From: Bolinopsis microptera
Taxonomy: Eukaryota > Ctenophora > Tentaculata > Lobata > Bolinopsidae
Assembly: GCF_026151205.1 (NCBI RefSeq)
Contig: NC_087083.1
Span: forward strand, 6,674,460-6,738,459
Direction of reading: 5' to 3'
Length of the DNA: 64,000 nucleotides
The notes under the pieces are model-generated. The model had not been told where the DNA came from. It saw only the letters and a list, made by a program, of their open reading frames with translations, and searched no databases. How positions within the stretch are numbered: position 1 is the stretch's first letter; each line of letters begins with the position of its first letter. Made by a program: the position numbers and the translations under genes. This document shows positions 37,062-47,838 of the stretch, piece by piece.

Positions 37062-37828
37062 CAGGGTGGGCCAAAAGTCAGTGTGCAAACGTTGGGTCTT
37101 ATACCTCCGCCGTGTTTTATATTTGAGAGCTGTTGCTTTGCAGATGGCATACTGTACTTACTGGTTCGAGGATTCCGTCGTCAAAATTTGAAAATTCGAA
37201 TATTTTAGACCACGCCCATTCAATATTAAAACACCTATATTGTTTTCTCTGAACATGTTGAACGCCTAATTTTTTCAGAGACGGTAGATTATCAAATGTT
37301 GCATATGATCTGAAAACATGAGGCAAAACGGATTAGAAATGACGAAGTTATCAAGCATTTTGTGTATCTCGTTAACAAAATTGACTGGGTGATTATGTGA
37401 CACCGTGACACGACACCTTAATTGGGCACCCTTAACAATTCCCATAATGTTTAACGGGGTAGTTAACGGGGTCACCTAATCACGTGATTAGGTAAACCAA
37501 TCACCTGATCACACGTAATGAATAAACTCGTTATGCTTCATATCTCGGTCATCTGAGAAGCTACAGTTCTAATTCTTTCAGGACAAACGTAATTCGAATG
37601 GCCAAACACAATTCAATAACATTTAGCTTGATCCGACTATCCAAACTATCAAATAAATGTGAAAATGAACCTCCATTTGAAAAAAATGAACGCGAATATT
37701 TTTCGAGTTGACAAATTCCTCGAACCAGTGGTGGTACTAAGTCATACCAGAAGGAAGTATTTCAATTGGGCACTCAGTGACTGAGCTATTAAGGCCAACG
37801 TTTGCACACTGACTTTTGGCCCACCCTG
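37062..37828. mobile_element. Mariner/Tc1-like MITE (767 bp) nested in the outer LTR element
   Basis: Perfect terminal inverted repeats of about 34 bp beginning CAGGGTGGGCCAAAAGTCAG and ending in the complement, flanked by TA on both sides. CAGGGTGGGCCA ends are typical of mariner-type elements. No transposase frame exists, so it is non-autonomous. Confidence 0.93.
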
Positions 37829-38054
37829 TATATACACACTTGCTACCCTCTAGTCTCTCCTAAATTGTCCTAACTGTCCTTTCCAAATTGTCCCTCCTGC
37901 TGTCTCTGCTCCTGTCTCTGATGTTAATCTGACTGATGTAGAATGTAGATGTAGTATCTGTATCGTCTCCTGCATTCTCCACTTGGAGTTGGTGATCGAT
38001 GCCTGAAAATACTCCTCTACTCGGCACACCCAGTCACGAACCCTCTACTCCATC

Positions 38055-38365
38055 TAATGTTCGTACGCTTAGCTGCTTAGGTACGAACATACTCTCTACT
38101 AAAATGCTCAGTACGCTTAGGTACGAACATACTCTCTACTAAGAAATTCTGTACGCTTTAGGTGCAAACTAACGTAACTAAAATGCTCAGTACGCTTTAG
38201 GTACGAACATACTCTAACTAAGAAATTATGTACGCGTAGGTACAAACTAACTTAACTAAAATGCTCAGTACGCTTAGGTACGAACATACTCTAACTAAGA
38301 AATTCTGTACGCGTAGGTACAAACTAACTTAACTAAAATGCTCAGTACGCTTAGGTACGAACCTG
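38055..38365. repeat. About 76-bp tandem repeat in the outer element 3' region
   Basis: Roughly four units containing AAAATGCTCAGTACGCTTAG, GTACGAACATACTCT and ACTAAGAAATTCTGTACGC, with small variants. Located between the tail ORF and the left LTR. Confidence 0.85.
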
Positions 38366-38764
38366 CTAGTCACCTCAAACTGTCATATACATAGATATGA
38401 AGTCAATCATCTAGATTAAGACCTTATCGGCGCAAGATAAAAAGTCAACTAAAGGCAAATCTAGGCATCAGGAGCGATGCTCTACCGGAACTAAGGTGAC
38501 CCACACTCTACACTCTACTCTTCTCCACGGTTCAACAACTAACTCCACCTCTAGCAAACTCTCCACTCTCCAGGGTAGCAAGCCCTTCAAAATAAAAAAC
38601 ACATCACTCAACAATATCAACTGATATTAAGGACACCAGGCATACCCTAAGCACGGCGGGAGATAAGAAATGCAACGATGACCACCTTCCACAGGTTCCA
38701 TGACAAATCGTCGTATCTGCCCGAGCAACAGGTAGTTAACTGGCATCCCTTGACCAGCAATCCT

Positions 38765-39742
38765 CTAAAAACCAAGTAAACTGTCCTTTACCCCCTTCAA
38801 TACAGCATTAATTCTTGACACCGGTCTATAGTAATCCGGCCTCTTTAACTGAGCTCTATTTCTTAGAGAACGTCCTCCACTGGCTACAGGCGTACTCTGT
38901 TCATCAGGTGAGTAAGCTAGTGTATTGTTGCTCTCCCCCAGCTCGACAGGACTTAAACTATCCTCTATCCCGGATGTAGGTTCCTCAACCCCTCTGCTCC
39001 ACCTGGGTGTGTAGAAAGATCCAAAACTTGATCCCGTCTCCTGGATCGGTGATGAAATGTGAATCGGAGTGTTAACCCTATCTGGTTTCTGAGGGTCATG
39101 TTGGATTGAAATGTCCTGACTTTCCGTTCTGAAAGGAAGTGTATATTCCGGAGATAGAGGTACGTCAGGAATATCAATATTCTGACTAGACAAGGTACTC
39201 TCTCGAACCACAGAACTCCCTCTCTCCACACGCTCAGGCATCCACTCCTCATCACTACTGCTATCACTATCCCCACTGTCCCTTCTCACTGGGTCTTTTC
39301 TCATCTCATTCTTCCAGCCATGTTCTCCATCACCGATTACTATCTCGCTCCCACTACTACACGCTCTGCTGTTCTCTCCCATACCGCACATGACGTTATC
39401 TGCGTCACTCATCACACCAAAACTATTCTCAGAGGATTCACTAACGGAAGAAGCGTTGTGATTACGTGTAACATTACTAGAGGATTCACTAACGGAAGAA
39501 GCGTTGTGATCACGTGTAACATTACTGGAGGATTCACTAACGGAAGAAGCGTTGTGGCTCGGAATGGTATTAACACCCACAGACCTGGTAAACTCCTCTC
39601 CTCCCGATCTCTCATCTAGACTGACATCTGTCTGGCACGATGCTTCCGCAAAACTCCTTCTGAATGGAACTCTGCTTCGTTTGTCCTCCTCAGCATTAGA
39701 CATTGTCGCCTTTATCATGTTCAGCCCGTGACTCTCCAACAA
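38765..39742 (-). CDS. C-terminal tail ORF of the outer gypsy-like element
   Basis: 325-codon frame, Ser/Glu-rich and low in hydrophobic residues. It ends LRNRAQLKRPDYYRPVSRIN, closely resembling the end of the inner element's pol (FRNRESLRPPDYYSDNQSS), so it represents the variable region after integrase. A 16-residue unit DHNASSVSESSSNVTR is repeated three times (about 39425-39575, 48-bp DNA unit). It overlaps the end of the protease frame by 22 nt in another frame. The annotated first residues are not necessarily a true start; the frame is probably continued from protease by a deletion junction or frameshift. Function beyond 'pol tail' is unknown. Confidence 0.65.
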   Translation of the reverse strand: MLESHGLNMIKATMSNAEEDKRSRVPFRRSFAEASCQTDVSLDERSGGEEFTRSVGVNTIPSHNASSVSESSSNVTRDHNASSVSESSSNVTRNHNASSVSESSENSFGVMSDADNVMCGMGENSRACSSGSEIVIGDGEHGWKNEMRKDPVRRDSGDSDSSSDEEWMPERVERGSSVVRESTLSSQNIDIPDVPLSPEYTLPFRTESQDISIQHDPQKPDRVNTPIHISSPIQETGSSFGSFYTPRWSRGVEEPTSGIEDSLSPVELGESNNTLAYSPDEQSTPVASGGRSLRNRAQLKRPDYYRPVSRINAVLKGVKDSLLGF

Positions 39743-40560
39743 CTCATTCTGAGTCCATCTTTCACCACAGAACTTTTCTGCCTGACCCCTGTTCTCCTGA
39801 GCTTGTCTATCAATCGCAGTCCCTCTAACACCGATATCGTGACCTCTGATCCTCTGCTATGCACGCCGTGTATAAATTTCTTACCGCTTACAGGTTTCAA
39901 TAGTGCGACGATTTTGTTCTTGCGGATCGTTATTGGCTCATCAGTAGAGTTAAAACACTTTATCGGGACCAATCTTTTATCAGAGTGCACAACTGCATGA
40001 GCGAATGAAATGCCCGTGTCCCCAATACCTTGCTTGTACTGTGGCTTAATCACACCTTTAAAATTCACTCCTTTCGCCTGTAATTTTCCCCTGATGTACT
40101 GCACCGTGTTAGGAGGAATGATCGTGACCTTGCTACATCTCACTTTTATCTGCTGCTTGACATTCTCCGGCTTCTCCGTGAATGGTACACTATCTCCATT
40201 AGTCAGCACCAGTCTGCACTTGCTGTAGTCCAGAGTTACCCTATTTGACCTCAAGAAATTATCTCCAATCAGGAATTCTGTGTCTAACAGATCAGTTACC
40301 ACGAAGGTGTGTACAAATCTATTGCCAGCAACTACCACCTGTAGCTCTAACTCTCCCCTGATTTGTATCGTGTCTTGAGAAAATGACTTCAATGTCATGT
40401 CACACGGTCGGATCCCGCTCTCTAGACCCAGTTCTCTCACAAAACCCGTGGACACAATACTCACAGCCGACCCGCTGTCAACAAAAAGGTAGGCTTCCAC
40501 TCCTCTGCAACTCCCAGCCACCAAGATGTGCTCCCAGTTTACTGCATTTACTTCTGTAGT
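39721..40560 (-). pseudogene. Retropepsin (protease) region of the outer gypsy-like element
   Basis: The - strand frame is open from the LTR junction at 40555 inward and reads VNAVNWEHILVAGSCRGVEA, then LFVDSGSAVSIVS (retropepsin active-site motif D-S-G) and LLDTEFLIGDNFLRSNRVTL (the hydrophobic-hydrophobic-Gly 'ILG' element). About 110 further residues match no recalled domain, and the frame stops at 39721. It begins abruptly at the inner LTR, which cuts it from the gag side, and no RT follows. There is no true start codon: the first Met-equivalent at 40524 is TTG. The fragment is not functional as placed. Confidence 0.85.
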
Positions 40561-41420
40561 AAAGTAGGATTAGGGTCAATTTAGTAGGGTCTAGGGTTAA
40601 GTTAGGTTTTTAGTACAGTTTATATTATAGTTTAATAGTTAGTTCTTATAGTCCATAATTAGAGTAAAGTAATTTCGTAGGTTTTATATTGCAGCATCTT
40701 TTAGAATCCTTTTAGTGCTAGGTTACATTCATTTACATTTCTTATCTTTAAATTTTAGTTTTACGTGTAAGTAAGAGCACGCGGAAGTTGTACTCATGCG
40801 TGACTTATATTCACGCGTGAGTACAGCCTTTTTAAGGGCCTACTTGTTCAGTGCGGGCGTCTAGTCTGTGTCACGTCCCCCTTTTGGAGAGTTTTTAATA
40901 TTGTTACAAAGTACTATACGTCTATTTACCGAATTATCCAAAGACTTTTTTCTATTCTTTTTAGACATTTTTAGTGAGACACACTTCTCACCTTTATAAG
41001 TTTACTGTTGAAGTTTAGTAAGGCACACTCCTTACTGTTGTATCAGACACACTTCTGATACAACCAAATTGTAGAGACACACTTCTCTCCTTTATTGTTA
41101 CGTATTTATTGTTGAAGTTTAGTAAGGCACACTCCTTACTGTTGTATCAGACACGCTTCTGATACAACCAAATTGTAGAGACACACTTCTCTCCTTTAGT
41201 GTTACGTATTTATTGTTGAAGTTTAGTAAGGCACACTCCTTACTGTTGTATCAGACACACTTCTGATACAACCAAATTGTAGAGACACACTTCTCTCCTT
41301 TTCTGTTTTTGATATTGGGACATACTTCCCGATCGTTTGATACTAGTGAGTGTAGATTGACATAAGTTAGGAACGCCCACTCGCCACGTAGACCACCTAT
41401 AGTATAATACCTCGTTTACA
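40555..41420 (+). repeat. Left LTR of the inner element
   Basis: 866 bp, TGTAGTAAAG...CGTTTACA. From about 40990 to 41300 it holds nearly three 107-bp tandem units (GTTGAAGTTTAGTAAGGCAC, then TATCAGACACACTTCTGATA, then GAGACACACTTCTCTCC). Each unit carries the small palindrome GTATCAGACACACTTCTGATAC. Its left edge directly abuts - strand protease coding. Confidence 0.8.
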
Positions 41421-42456
41421 ACATCTACATAACTCTGGTAAGCGGTACAGACCCCACTGTCGCTCAAAAACCAATTATTTTTAAGTAGGCCCTAAACCCC
41501 AAAAACCGCGGCATTTTCTGAAGATAAAGTTGGATTATTTAGGAGTGTTAACCATGGTGGTATCTCAACAATTCATTGTCCAATAACCATATTTTTCAAA
41601 TAAAAACATATTTTGACAGACACCAGAATGTTACAAATTATCCCAGCTTTCTGTAGAATGAGACCCATGGTAGACTTATCTTCGCGAAAACAAATAATTA
41701 TCCGATAACCATTTTATTATCAGTTCCACTGAACAAACACGGTTTTAACTGAGACTCCTGACCTGCTCATGCCCACTGTAGCCGCTCATATTGATAATTA
41801 TATTTCATATTTTCATGTTTAATGAGAAGGAGAGCTTCAGTAGAGCGCAATTACCCTGTCTGTAACATGTGGGACAGTGCCCTAAATCACATTTTGCAGG
41901 AGACCTCAGTTGTCATGAACCAATTTAGGTTTAGTACGACATGTCTTAAATATGGGAGGTTTGTGGAGATTGGAGGGTTTGGAGAGTTCCGCGTTTTATG
42001 GTTTTATGGTTCCTAACTTCCTGTCCACCTAAGAATGATTGCAATGTCACCCCAACAAGATCCCAAGTATCATGGACTGTTACAACCCCAGAAACACCAC
42101 TCACTGGTTGTAACGGAGCCCGTATCCCTATAAGGATAAAACCCTATCTCTGCAGAGCAGCAGCCGACATGATCCCAAACATATTGTGTCATATCTACAC
42201 GTATAGAATTAAGTAAGAGTCCGTACAAGCTATATCTGCAGAGGGAAGTGTGCAGGAATGTGCAGGAAGTGTGCAGGATATATGCAAAATGCAGCAATGT
42301 TGCAACATTTGCAGGATTGTGAACTAGAAGTCCCGGATGAGAGGGCACCTCAGCGAGTCACGTTGCAGGGCCGTCTCAAAGTACAAACTACCGAGGTGAT
42401 CATACTATCGTGGTGATATCTTGGAAATGTGTTGTTGATGAGTTCATACGATGATA
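41421..42456. other. Unassigned stretch between the left LTR and NFYC
   Basis: About 1 kb with no recognisable gag, protease or host gene. It should contain the 3' UTR of NFYC (reading leftward). TGTGCAGGAA-type short repeats lie at 42245-42285. No poly(T) run that would mark a retrocopied poly(A) tail was seen. Confidence 0.45.
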
Positions 42457-43389
42457 TTAGTCCTGGTTGTTTGAGCGGTTCTGCTGGTTGCCTTGGTAGG
42501 TAGTCTGATTAGAGTTGTAAACCTGTGGTTGGAGATAGGACAGTTGTTCAGAGTAAGAGTATTGGTTCGAATTCAAAGAGGGTCTATTGTAAGTCGGCAG
42601 CTGGCTGTTGAACCTCAGAGTGGTCATGTTATAAAGCTGCTGCTGTTGCTGCTGACTGTTGCTACTCTCAGCTGTGCTGGTATTCGGCCTGGCAGCGTTT
42701 TGAGTTAGAGTGTTGTTCTGTGTAACTTGAATACCGGCATTCTGCTGCAGCCCAACTGTTTGCATAACTTGAGTTGGCTGAATTTGCAGGGTATTGTTCG
42801 AAGAAAGATTCAGGCTGGCTTGGTTGCCAATGACTATGGGCTGAGAGTTCTGGGTTGGCTGCTGATTGGTAATCTGTTGTGGCTGAGTACTAGAGGCAGT
42901 TTGTATATTAGTTGTAGAGTTTGCTGATGAAGTGGCTGGGTTTGCCAGCTGGAAGTAATACTGAACTTGATCCGCATTTGGAGTCCGTATTTCAGTCTCC
43001 TGGACGGTTTCCTGTCGTTTTTGGGGTTTTAGTTCATCCCGAGGGACGATATCAATCAGGAAATCAAACTGGTCATACTTTGCCACTGCCATAGCTATGT
43101 CGTTTCTCTGTAAAGTTCGCCTCTTGTTGTCCTCGGTGTGTATCCAGGCTCGCAGAGATAACTCGTTGATAAATATCTCGGCTGCTTTAGCAAATAGCAC
43201 TGGTGCTTCTGCACTTATCATTTTAACTTCTTCGTCCATCTTCATTATCTTCTTTATTCTAGCCAGAGGCAATTCCTGTGTCTTGAAATCTTGAACAGTA
43301 TTTATCTCCTCATTGACAGTATTCCAAAAGCTGGCCAACTTCTGCTGAGCATCAGTAGATCCAGTAGAGCTGTAAAGTCCTGTATCCAT
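42457..43389 (-). CDS. NFYC: Nuclear transcription factor Y subunit gamma (NF-YC), intronless
   Basis: 310 residues. NF-YC pairs with NF-YB through histone folds and, with NF-YA, binds CCAAT boxes in the nucleus. Residues about 38-118 form the H2A-like histone fold and are nearly identical to animal [59 protein letters not shown], and [15 protein letters not shown]. The remainder is a Gln/Asn/Thr/Ser-rich activation region with a QQQQQQ run, normal for the family. The start at 43389 gives [10 protein letters not shown], about 38 residues before the fold. The frame is complete in a single exon, although animal NFYC genes usually have introns. It lies between the LTRs of the inner gypsy element, antisense to pol, whose coding starts about 165 bases away. 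It may be a functional retrogene, a captured cDNA, or the normal locus in a lineage that lost introns. Confidence 0.97.
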   Translation of the reverse strand: MDTGLYSSTGSTDAQQKLASFWNTVNEEINTVQDFKTQELPLARIKKIMKMDEEVKMISAEAPVLFAKAAEIFINELSLRAWIHTEDNKRRTLQRNDIAMAVAKYDQFDFLIDIVPRDELKPQKRQETVQETEIRTPNADQVQYYFQLANPATSSANSTTNIQTASSTQPQQITNQQPTQNSQPIVIGNQASLNLSSNNTLQIQPTQVMQTVGLQQNAGIQVTQNNTLTQNAARPNTSTAESSNSQQQQQQLYNMTTLRFNSQLPTYNRPSLNSNQYSYSEQLSYLQPQVYNSNQTTYQGNQQNRSNNQD

Positions 43390-43539
43390 GTTGACACAAA
43401 GTGCTTACTTTTACAGTAGGTATCAAGTATTGTTCATACCATTTTTGCTCAGTTCAGTTTTTCAAGATTATCCCACATTCAAACGACGATTTTCCTCCCC
43501 CCTCTGTGGTTCCTAACCTTCTTTCTTCACTACGCATAC

Positions 43540-46500
43540 GGGAACTTAAATTATTTGTTATATAGTAGTGTTGAAAGTATTAAAACTGGAGTAGTTGAGC
43601 CACTGACAACTGAATCTAACTGGAATTCTCCCATTTTCCTCGTAGCCAAGTCTTCTCCTGGAACATATCGTGTGGTCGCAGATCTTCGGGGAGTAAACAA
43701 ACAGTGCCTAGCGGACAAGTATGATCTTCCTAACATCAATCATGTACTAGATAAAATAGGTGGTGACTGTATATTCTCTACGTTTGATATGGCTGCGAGT
43801 TTCCATCAGATTCCATACGATGAAGCTTCAAAACCTATCACTGCATTTAGTTATAAGGGACGTAGATATAATTTTGCTAGAATGATTATGGGTCACTGTA
43901 GTTCTAGTTCTATCTTTACTCGTATGGTCTACAGATTGTTAGAACACTCACCTAGTATCGAACACCTTCTTTATTTTTTAGATGATTTACTTTTGGGTTC
44001 TAAGGATGTGCATTCTCACATTGAAAGACTGGAAAGGATGTTGAAGCAGCTGATGAGTGCGAATCTGAAGCTCACCCCCAACAAAACGGAATTGATGCGA
44101 ACAGAGGTGAGATATGTCGGTATTACCCTGAGTACTGAAGGAATACGGATAAATGATGATCGAATAGAGGCAATCAAGAAAATAGAGCCTCCAAGAACGG
44201 TGAAAGAGACCCAAAAAGTGTTAGGATTCTTTGGATACAACAGAAAATTCGTTAGACGTTATGCAGAGCTCAGTGAACCTCTATACGCACTGCTGCAGAA
44301 AGGAAGAAAATTTGTCTGGACATCAGAATGCCAGAAAAGTTTCGAAGACCTGAAAATTGCAATCAGCAGCTCGCCTACCCTCTGCTTCCCTGAAGTACAC
44401 GATCCTCATGATTCTTACGAAGTTACAGTGGATGCTTCAATACATGGTCTGGCTGCAACTTTAACCCAGATGATTGATGGACAAAGGAGAACGGTGGGGT
44501 ACTTCAGCAAGGCAGTTCCTCGACACAAGAGAGAATGGGGTCAAACAAAGCTTGAATTCGAGTCGTTGTGTGCAAGTTTGAAACACTGGGCTGTCTATCT
44601 TAGAGGAGCTAAGACATTTAAAGTGATCACTGACTGCAAGAGTCTCCTCCACCTGGACACTATATTCAAAGCTAACCCCACGGTGATACGACGATTACAG
44701 GAGCTAGCAGCCTTCAACTTCACTATGCATCACATTGAAGGAGTGCGGAACGTCTCAGATTTCCTTTCTCGTTATGGAATGAAACCATCAACTGTTGAGA
44801 TTTCTACACAGACTGAAGAAGCCGAGATGTTTAGAGTAAAGAGTATTACACCAATCTGTGTAGATACGAACAGCGTGAAAGAAAATACTTCGTCACCACT
44901 CTGTGACGGAAGTAAAACTCAGTCCGAAAAGAAGAGGGAAAATATCTTACCACCCGTCTGTGATGATAGTACGACTATCAGTGAGGTGGAGATACCCAGT
45001 GATCTGCAGCTACTATTTGAAGGAGAATACGAGTCTGTAGTGGATTTCAAGATTCAAAAAGTTAAGGAGGTTGAATGCTATTGTGCATTGCAAGAAATGC
45101 CAGTAAATGAAAAGAGGTTGAGCGAAGAGGAAATTAAAGAATTTCAAGTATCTGCTGTTACTGAGGATGTTGATGTCGAGCCTAAAAGAAAAAAGATATG
45201 TGATGAACAGGATAAAGATCAGATTCTCAAAGTGGTCAAAGACTGGATAATTGCTGGAGAAAAGCCCAAGATCCAGACTAATAGGACTCCAGCTATGTTA
45301 GTTTCATTGTGGAAACAATTTAATCTGCTGAAGATCTCTGAGGATGGTTTACTTATGAGAGCATGGGTGAATGTGAGACATCCAGATCAGAAACGGGACC
45401 TGATCGTTGTACCGGAGAATCTCGTCGAAGGGATTATGAAGCTACATCACTCGACCCTTACAAGTTGCCACCCTGGAGCAGAAATATCGGTTGACCTCTG
45501 TCGCCGAAACTTTTATTGGCCCAAGATGGTTGAGGATTTCAAAGAATACATTGCAGCTTGCGAGAAGTGCGGAGCCATAAAGCAACCACAGAGGTACCTA
45601 AAAGCCCCTCTACGACACATGTTATTCCACTCCTTCAACGATTGCATCATTGTGGACCACATAGTGCCAGAGTCTGAGGGAAGAACTCCACGAGGATATC
45701 GGTATATCCTGACTATAACTGATGCATGGAGCAACTATGTTGTGGCAATTCCTGTAAAAACACAGACTGCAAAGGAAAACATTGAACAGATTGTTCGACG
45801 TTGGACGTTGATTCATGGAATACCAAAAGAGATCATCGTCGATAATCATCCAGGCTACTCGGCTGATTATTTCAAAGCAGTATGGCAGTACTTTGAATGT
45901 AAGGTAACTCACGGCACAAGTTACAAAGCACGGAGCACCGGAAAAGCAGAGAGATCTAATAAAAGGATAAACCAGGCGTTGAGAGCTGCTATTCCAGAGG
46001 GAAAAGAAAGATGCTGGGACATTTATCTGGGCTACTGTGTCATGGCGCTTAACTCGCTGAAAAACAGACACACTGGATACTCAAGCAACAGATTAGTCTT
46101 TGGAAGGGAAACAAACACCCCGATAACTTTACTTGTGGATAATGACTTAAAGACGGAGATCCCATCAAAGAAAAGTAAAGGAGCTTACGAGATGTATACC
46201 TTGATGAAGAGAACACTTAGAAAAGTTCGGGAAAATGCGGACACGGACTTTCTGTACTCTAAACATCAGCATGACAGAAATATCCTGGGACCATACTTTA
46301 AAGCAGGTGATCTGTGTTATGTCCTGATAAACTGTCCTCAACACAAGTACTCAATAAGATGGAGAGGTCCGCTATTGGTAAAGAAAGTGATAAATGACCA
46401 TCTTTATGTTGTGCAGATAACACCTGAAACGGATAAAGTGACAAATATCAGTAAAATGAAACATTTTGCGAGGAATAAGCACAATAAGACCAAATATCCT

Positions 46501-47085
46501 CTAGCTGTCACCCACTCTGGCGCACAGACTGCTCTCCCTGTCACCCAATCTGGTGCACAGACTGCTTCTTCAGACACCCATACAGGTGAACTGAACAACG
46601 ATGACAGTGACGAAGACGAACAGTTTGCTACAATACATCATCCTCAGCGTAGAAAAAGACAGTCTTTACATCCCAACAAGACACTTGATCCTGTGATAGC
46701 TGCTCCTGATATGAGTAGTACCCCAGTTCAACCACCACCTGCTCGGACAACTACACGAGAGATTGAAATATTACCAGCTTCGCCAATATCGATAAGGACC
46801 ACTCCTCCAACGGAATTGAATGAAGAAGAAACTGATCGACGAAGTGGATCTTTAGAAGAACAGGAGAGTAGAAACTCAACGGGTGCCTTTGTGTCTTTCG
46901 AAACTAGTGATGAAGGCACAGTTCAGCTGGATGCTGAAGAACAAAGCCATCAAGAGATACCGGAACCAGAACCACGATATGGGTTCAGGAACAGAGAAAG
47001 TTTGCGACCTCCGGACTATTACAGTGATAACCAATCATCTACGATTAGACGGGTGATTAACAATCTGGCTGGAATATTTCAGTAA
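43540..47085 (+). CDS. pol: Gypsy pol fragment: RT, RNase H, integrase, C-terminal tail
   Basis: One uninterrupted frame (1176 codons from the TTG at 43555; open upstream to 43420 but with non-pol sequence). Residues about 5-150 are the reverse transcriptase from just before block 1 (SNWNSPIFLVAKSSPGTYRV), with block A FSTFDMAASFHQIP and the catalytic YFLDD at 140-144. RNase H follows (VTVDASIHGLAATL near 290, ITDCKSLLHL near 365). The integrase has an HHCC zinc module (HHSTLTSCHPG, CEKCG, about 630-680) and a DDE core (IIVDHI near 700, IIVDNH near 760, GKAERSNKRINQ near 797). A charged tail ends FRNRESLRPPDYYSDN. It would be part of a Gag-Pol polyprotein; here gag, protease and the extreme RT N-terminus are missing, so despite its intactness it has no normal start. 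Confidence 0.95.
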   Translation, partial: GNLNYLLYSSVESIKTGVVEPLTTESNWNSPIFLVAKSSPGTYRVVADLRGVNKQCLADKYDLPNINHVLDKIGGDCIFSTFDMAASFHQIPYDEASKPITAFSYKGRRYNFARMIMGHCSSSSIFTRMVYRLLEHSPSIEHLLYFLDDLLLGSKDVHSHIERLERMLKQLMSANLKLTPNKTELMRTEVRYVGITLSTEGIRINDDRIEAIKKIEPPRTVKETQKVLGFFGYNRKFVRRYAELSEPLYALLQKGRKFVWTSECQKSFEDLKIAISSSPTLCFPEVHDPHDSYEVTVDASIHGLAATLTQMIDGQRRTVGYFSKAVPRHKREWGQTKLEFESLCASLKHWAVYLRGAKTFKVITDCKSLLHLDTIFKANPTVIRRLQELAAFNFTMHHIEGVRNVSDFLSRYGMKPSTVEISTQTEEAEMFRVKSITPICVDTNSVKENTSSPLCDGSKTQSEKKRENILPPVCDDSTTISEVEIPSDLQLLFEGEYESVVDFKIQKVKEVECYCALQEMPVNEKRLSEEEIKEFQVSAVTEDVDVEPKRKKICDEQDKDQILKVVKDWIIAGEKPKIQTNRTPAMLVSLWKQFNLLKISEDGLLMRAWVNVRHPDQKRDLIVVPENLVEGIMKLHHSTLTSCHPGAEISVDLCRRNFYWPKMVEDFKEYIAACEKCGAIKQPQRYLKAPLRHMLFHSFNDCIIVDHIVPESEGRTPRGYRYILTITDAWSNYVVAIPVKTQTAKENIEQIVRRWTLIHGIPKEIIVDNHPGYSADYFKAVWQYFECKVTHGTSYKARSTGKAERSNKRINQALRAAIPEGKERCWDIYLGYCVMALNSLKNRHTGYSSNRLVFGRETNTPITLLVDNDLKTEIPSKKSKGAYEMYTLMKRTLRKVRENADTDFLYSKHQHDRNILGPYFKAGDLCYVLINCPQHKYSIRWRGPLLVKKVINDHLYVVQITPETDKVTNISKMKHFARNKHNKTKYPLAVTHSGAQTALPVTQSGAQTASSDTHTGELNNDDSDEDEQFATIHHPQRRKRQSLHPNKTLDPVIAAPDMSSTPVQPPPARTTTREIEILPASPISIRTTPPTELNEEETDRRSGSLEEQESRNSTGAFVSFETSDEGTVQLDAEEQSHQEIPEPEPRYGFRNRESLRPPDYYSDNQSSTIRRVINNLAGIFQ

Positions 47086-47838
47086 TGCCAGATAATCGGG
47101 CACAGTTTCAAGACTGGGATTGGAGTGCAAGTGCTACCCAGGCCCAACCGAGCACACTAGTTGACCGATCGATTATAGTTGGTATAGTTTCTAGCCACAC
47201 TGCTAGACTACATCAGTATGAGTCAGAATGTATGTCAGTATATTTGTCTGTGTAAACCATTTACAGAAGTACCTGGCGTTTCAAGATGGGAAAGAAATGT
47301 AATGATGTTTATTCAACGACGGAGTAAAAGATGGAGAAAGATTTATGATGATAAAGAAAAGATGGATACACAATGATGGACGATGAACTATTTTTGTTGA
47401 TTTTGAGTAAATATAAAGAGGACAGTTTATATCTAATTGTAATAGATGATCATTTTATATCCTGCCTCTGAGAAGGACTATTGTATGTGAATGTATATGA
47501 TTTGAAGTTCAGTTATAGCTCTTTTAAAAAACGTACTATGTGTACCGTTTTTTAAACGCGGTTTTGACAATATTATGAAAGTTTAAGATAACTTACTTGT
47601 AATATTTGGGCGATGATTCTATTTTAGTCGCAAATATTTGAAAATAATGTTGAATGTAAGATACTTGCAGAAATTTTAGTATTGCTCGTGGGTCTTGAAC
47701 TGTTTTATGGTAATTTTAGTCGTACAATTTTAAATTAATTAGAAAGAGATTTTATTGGGAAATTTGTTTTTTTTTAAGATTTTAATTTTTGATGTTGTGT
47801 TTTTCCCTTGAGACGAACAGTCCGTTTTCTTGTTGGGG
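47086..47838 (+). other. 3' untranslated region of the inner element
   Basis: About 750 AT-rich bases between the pol stop and the right LTR. GTTGGGG immediately before the LTR start is a short candidate polypurine tract. From about 47750 the sequence becomes homopolymer-rich. Confidence 0.5.

Noticed and set aside
36920..37475. Short frames in the 37 kb MITE as a transposase
   Set aside because: Under 100 codons, no DDE or HTH motifs; the element is too small for a mariner transposase.
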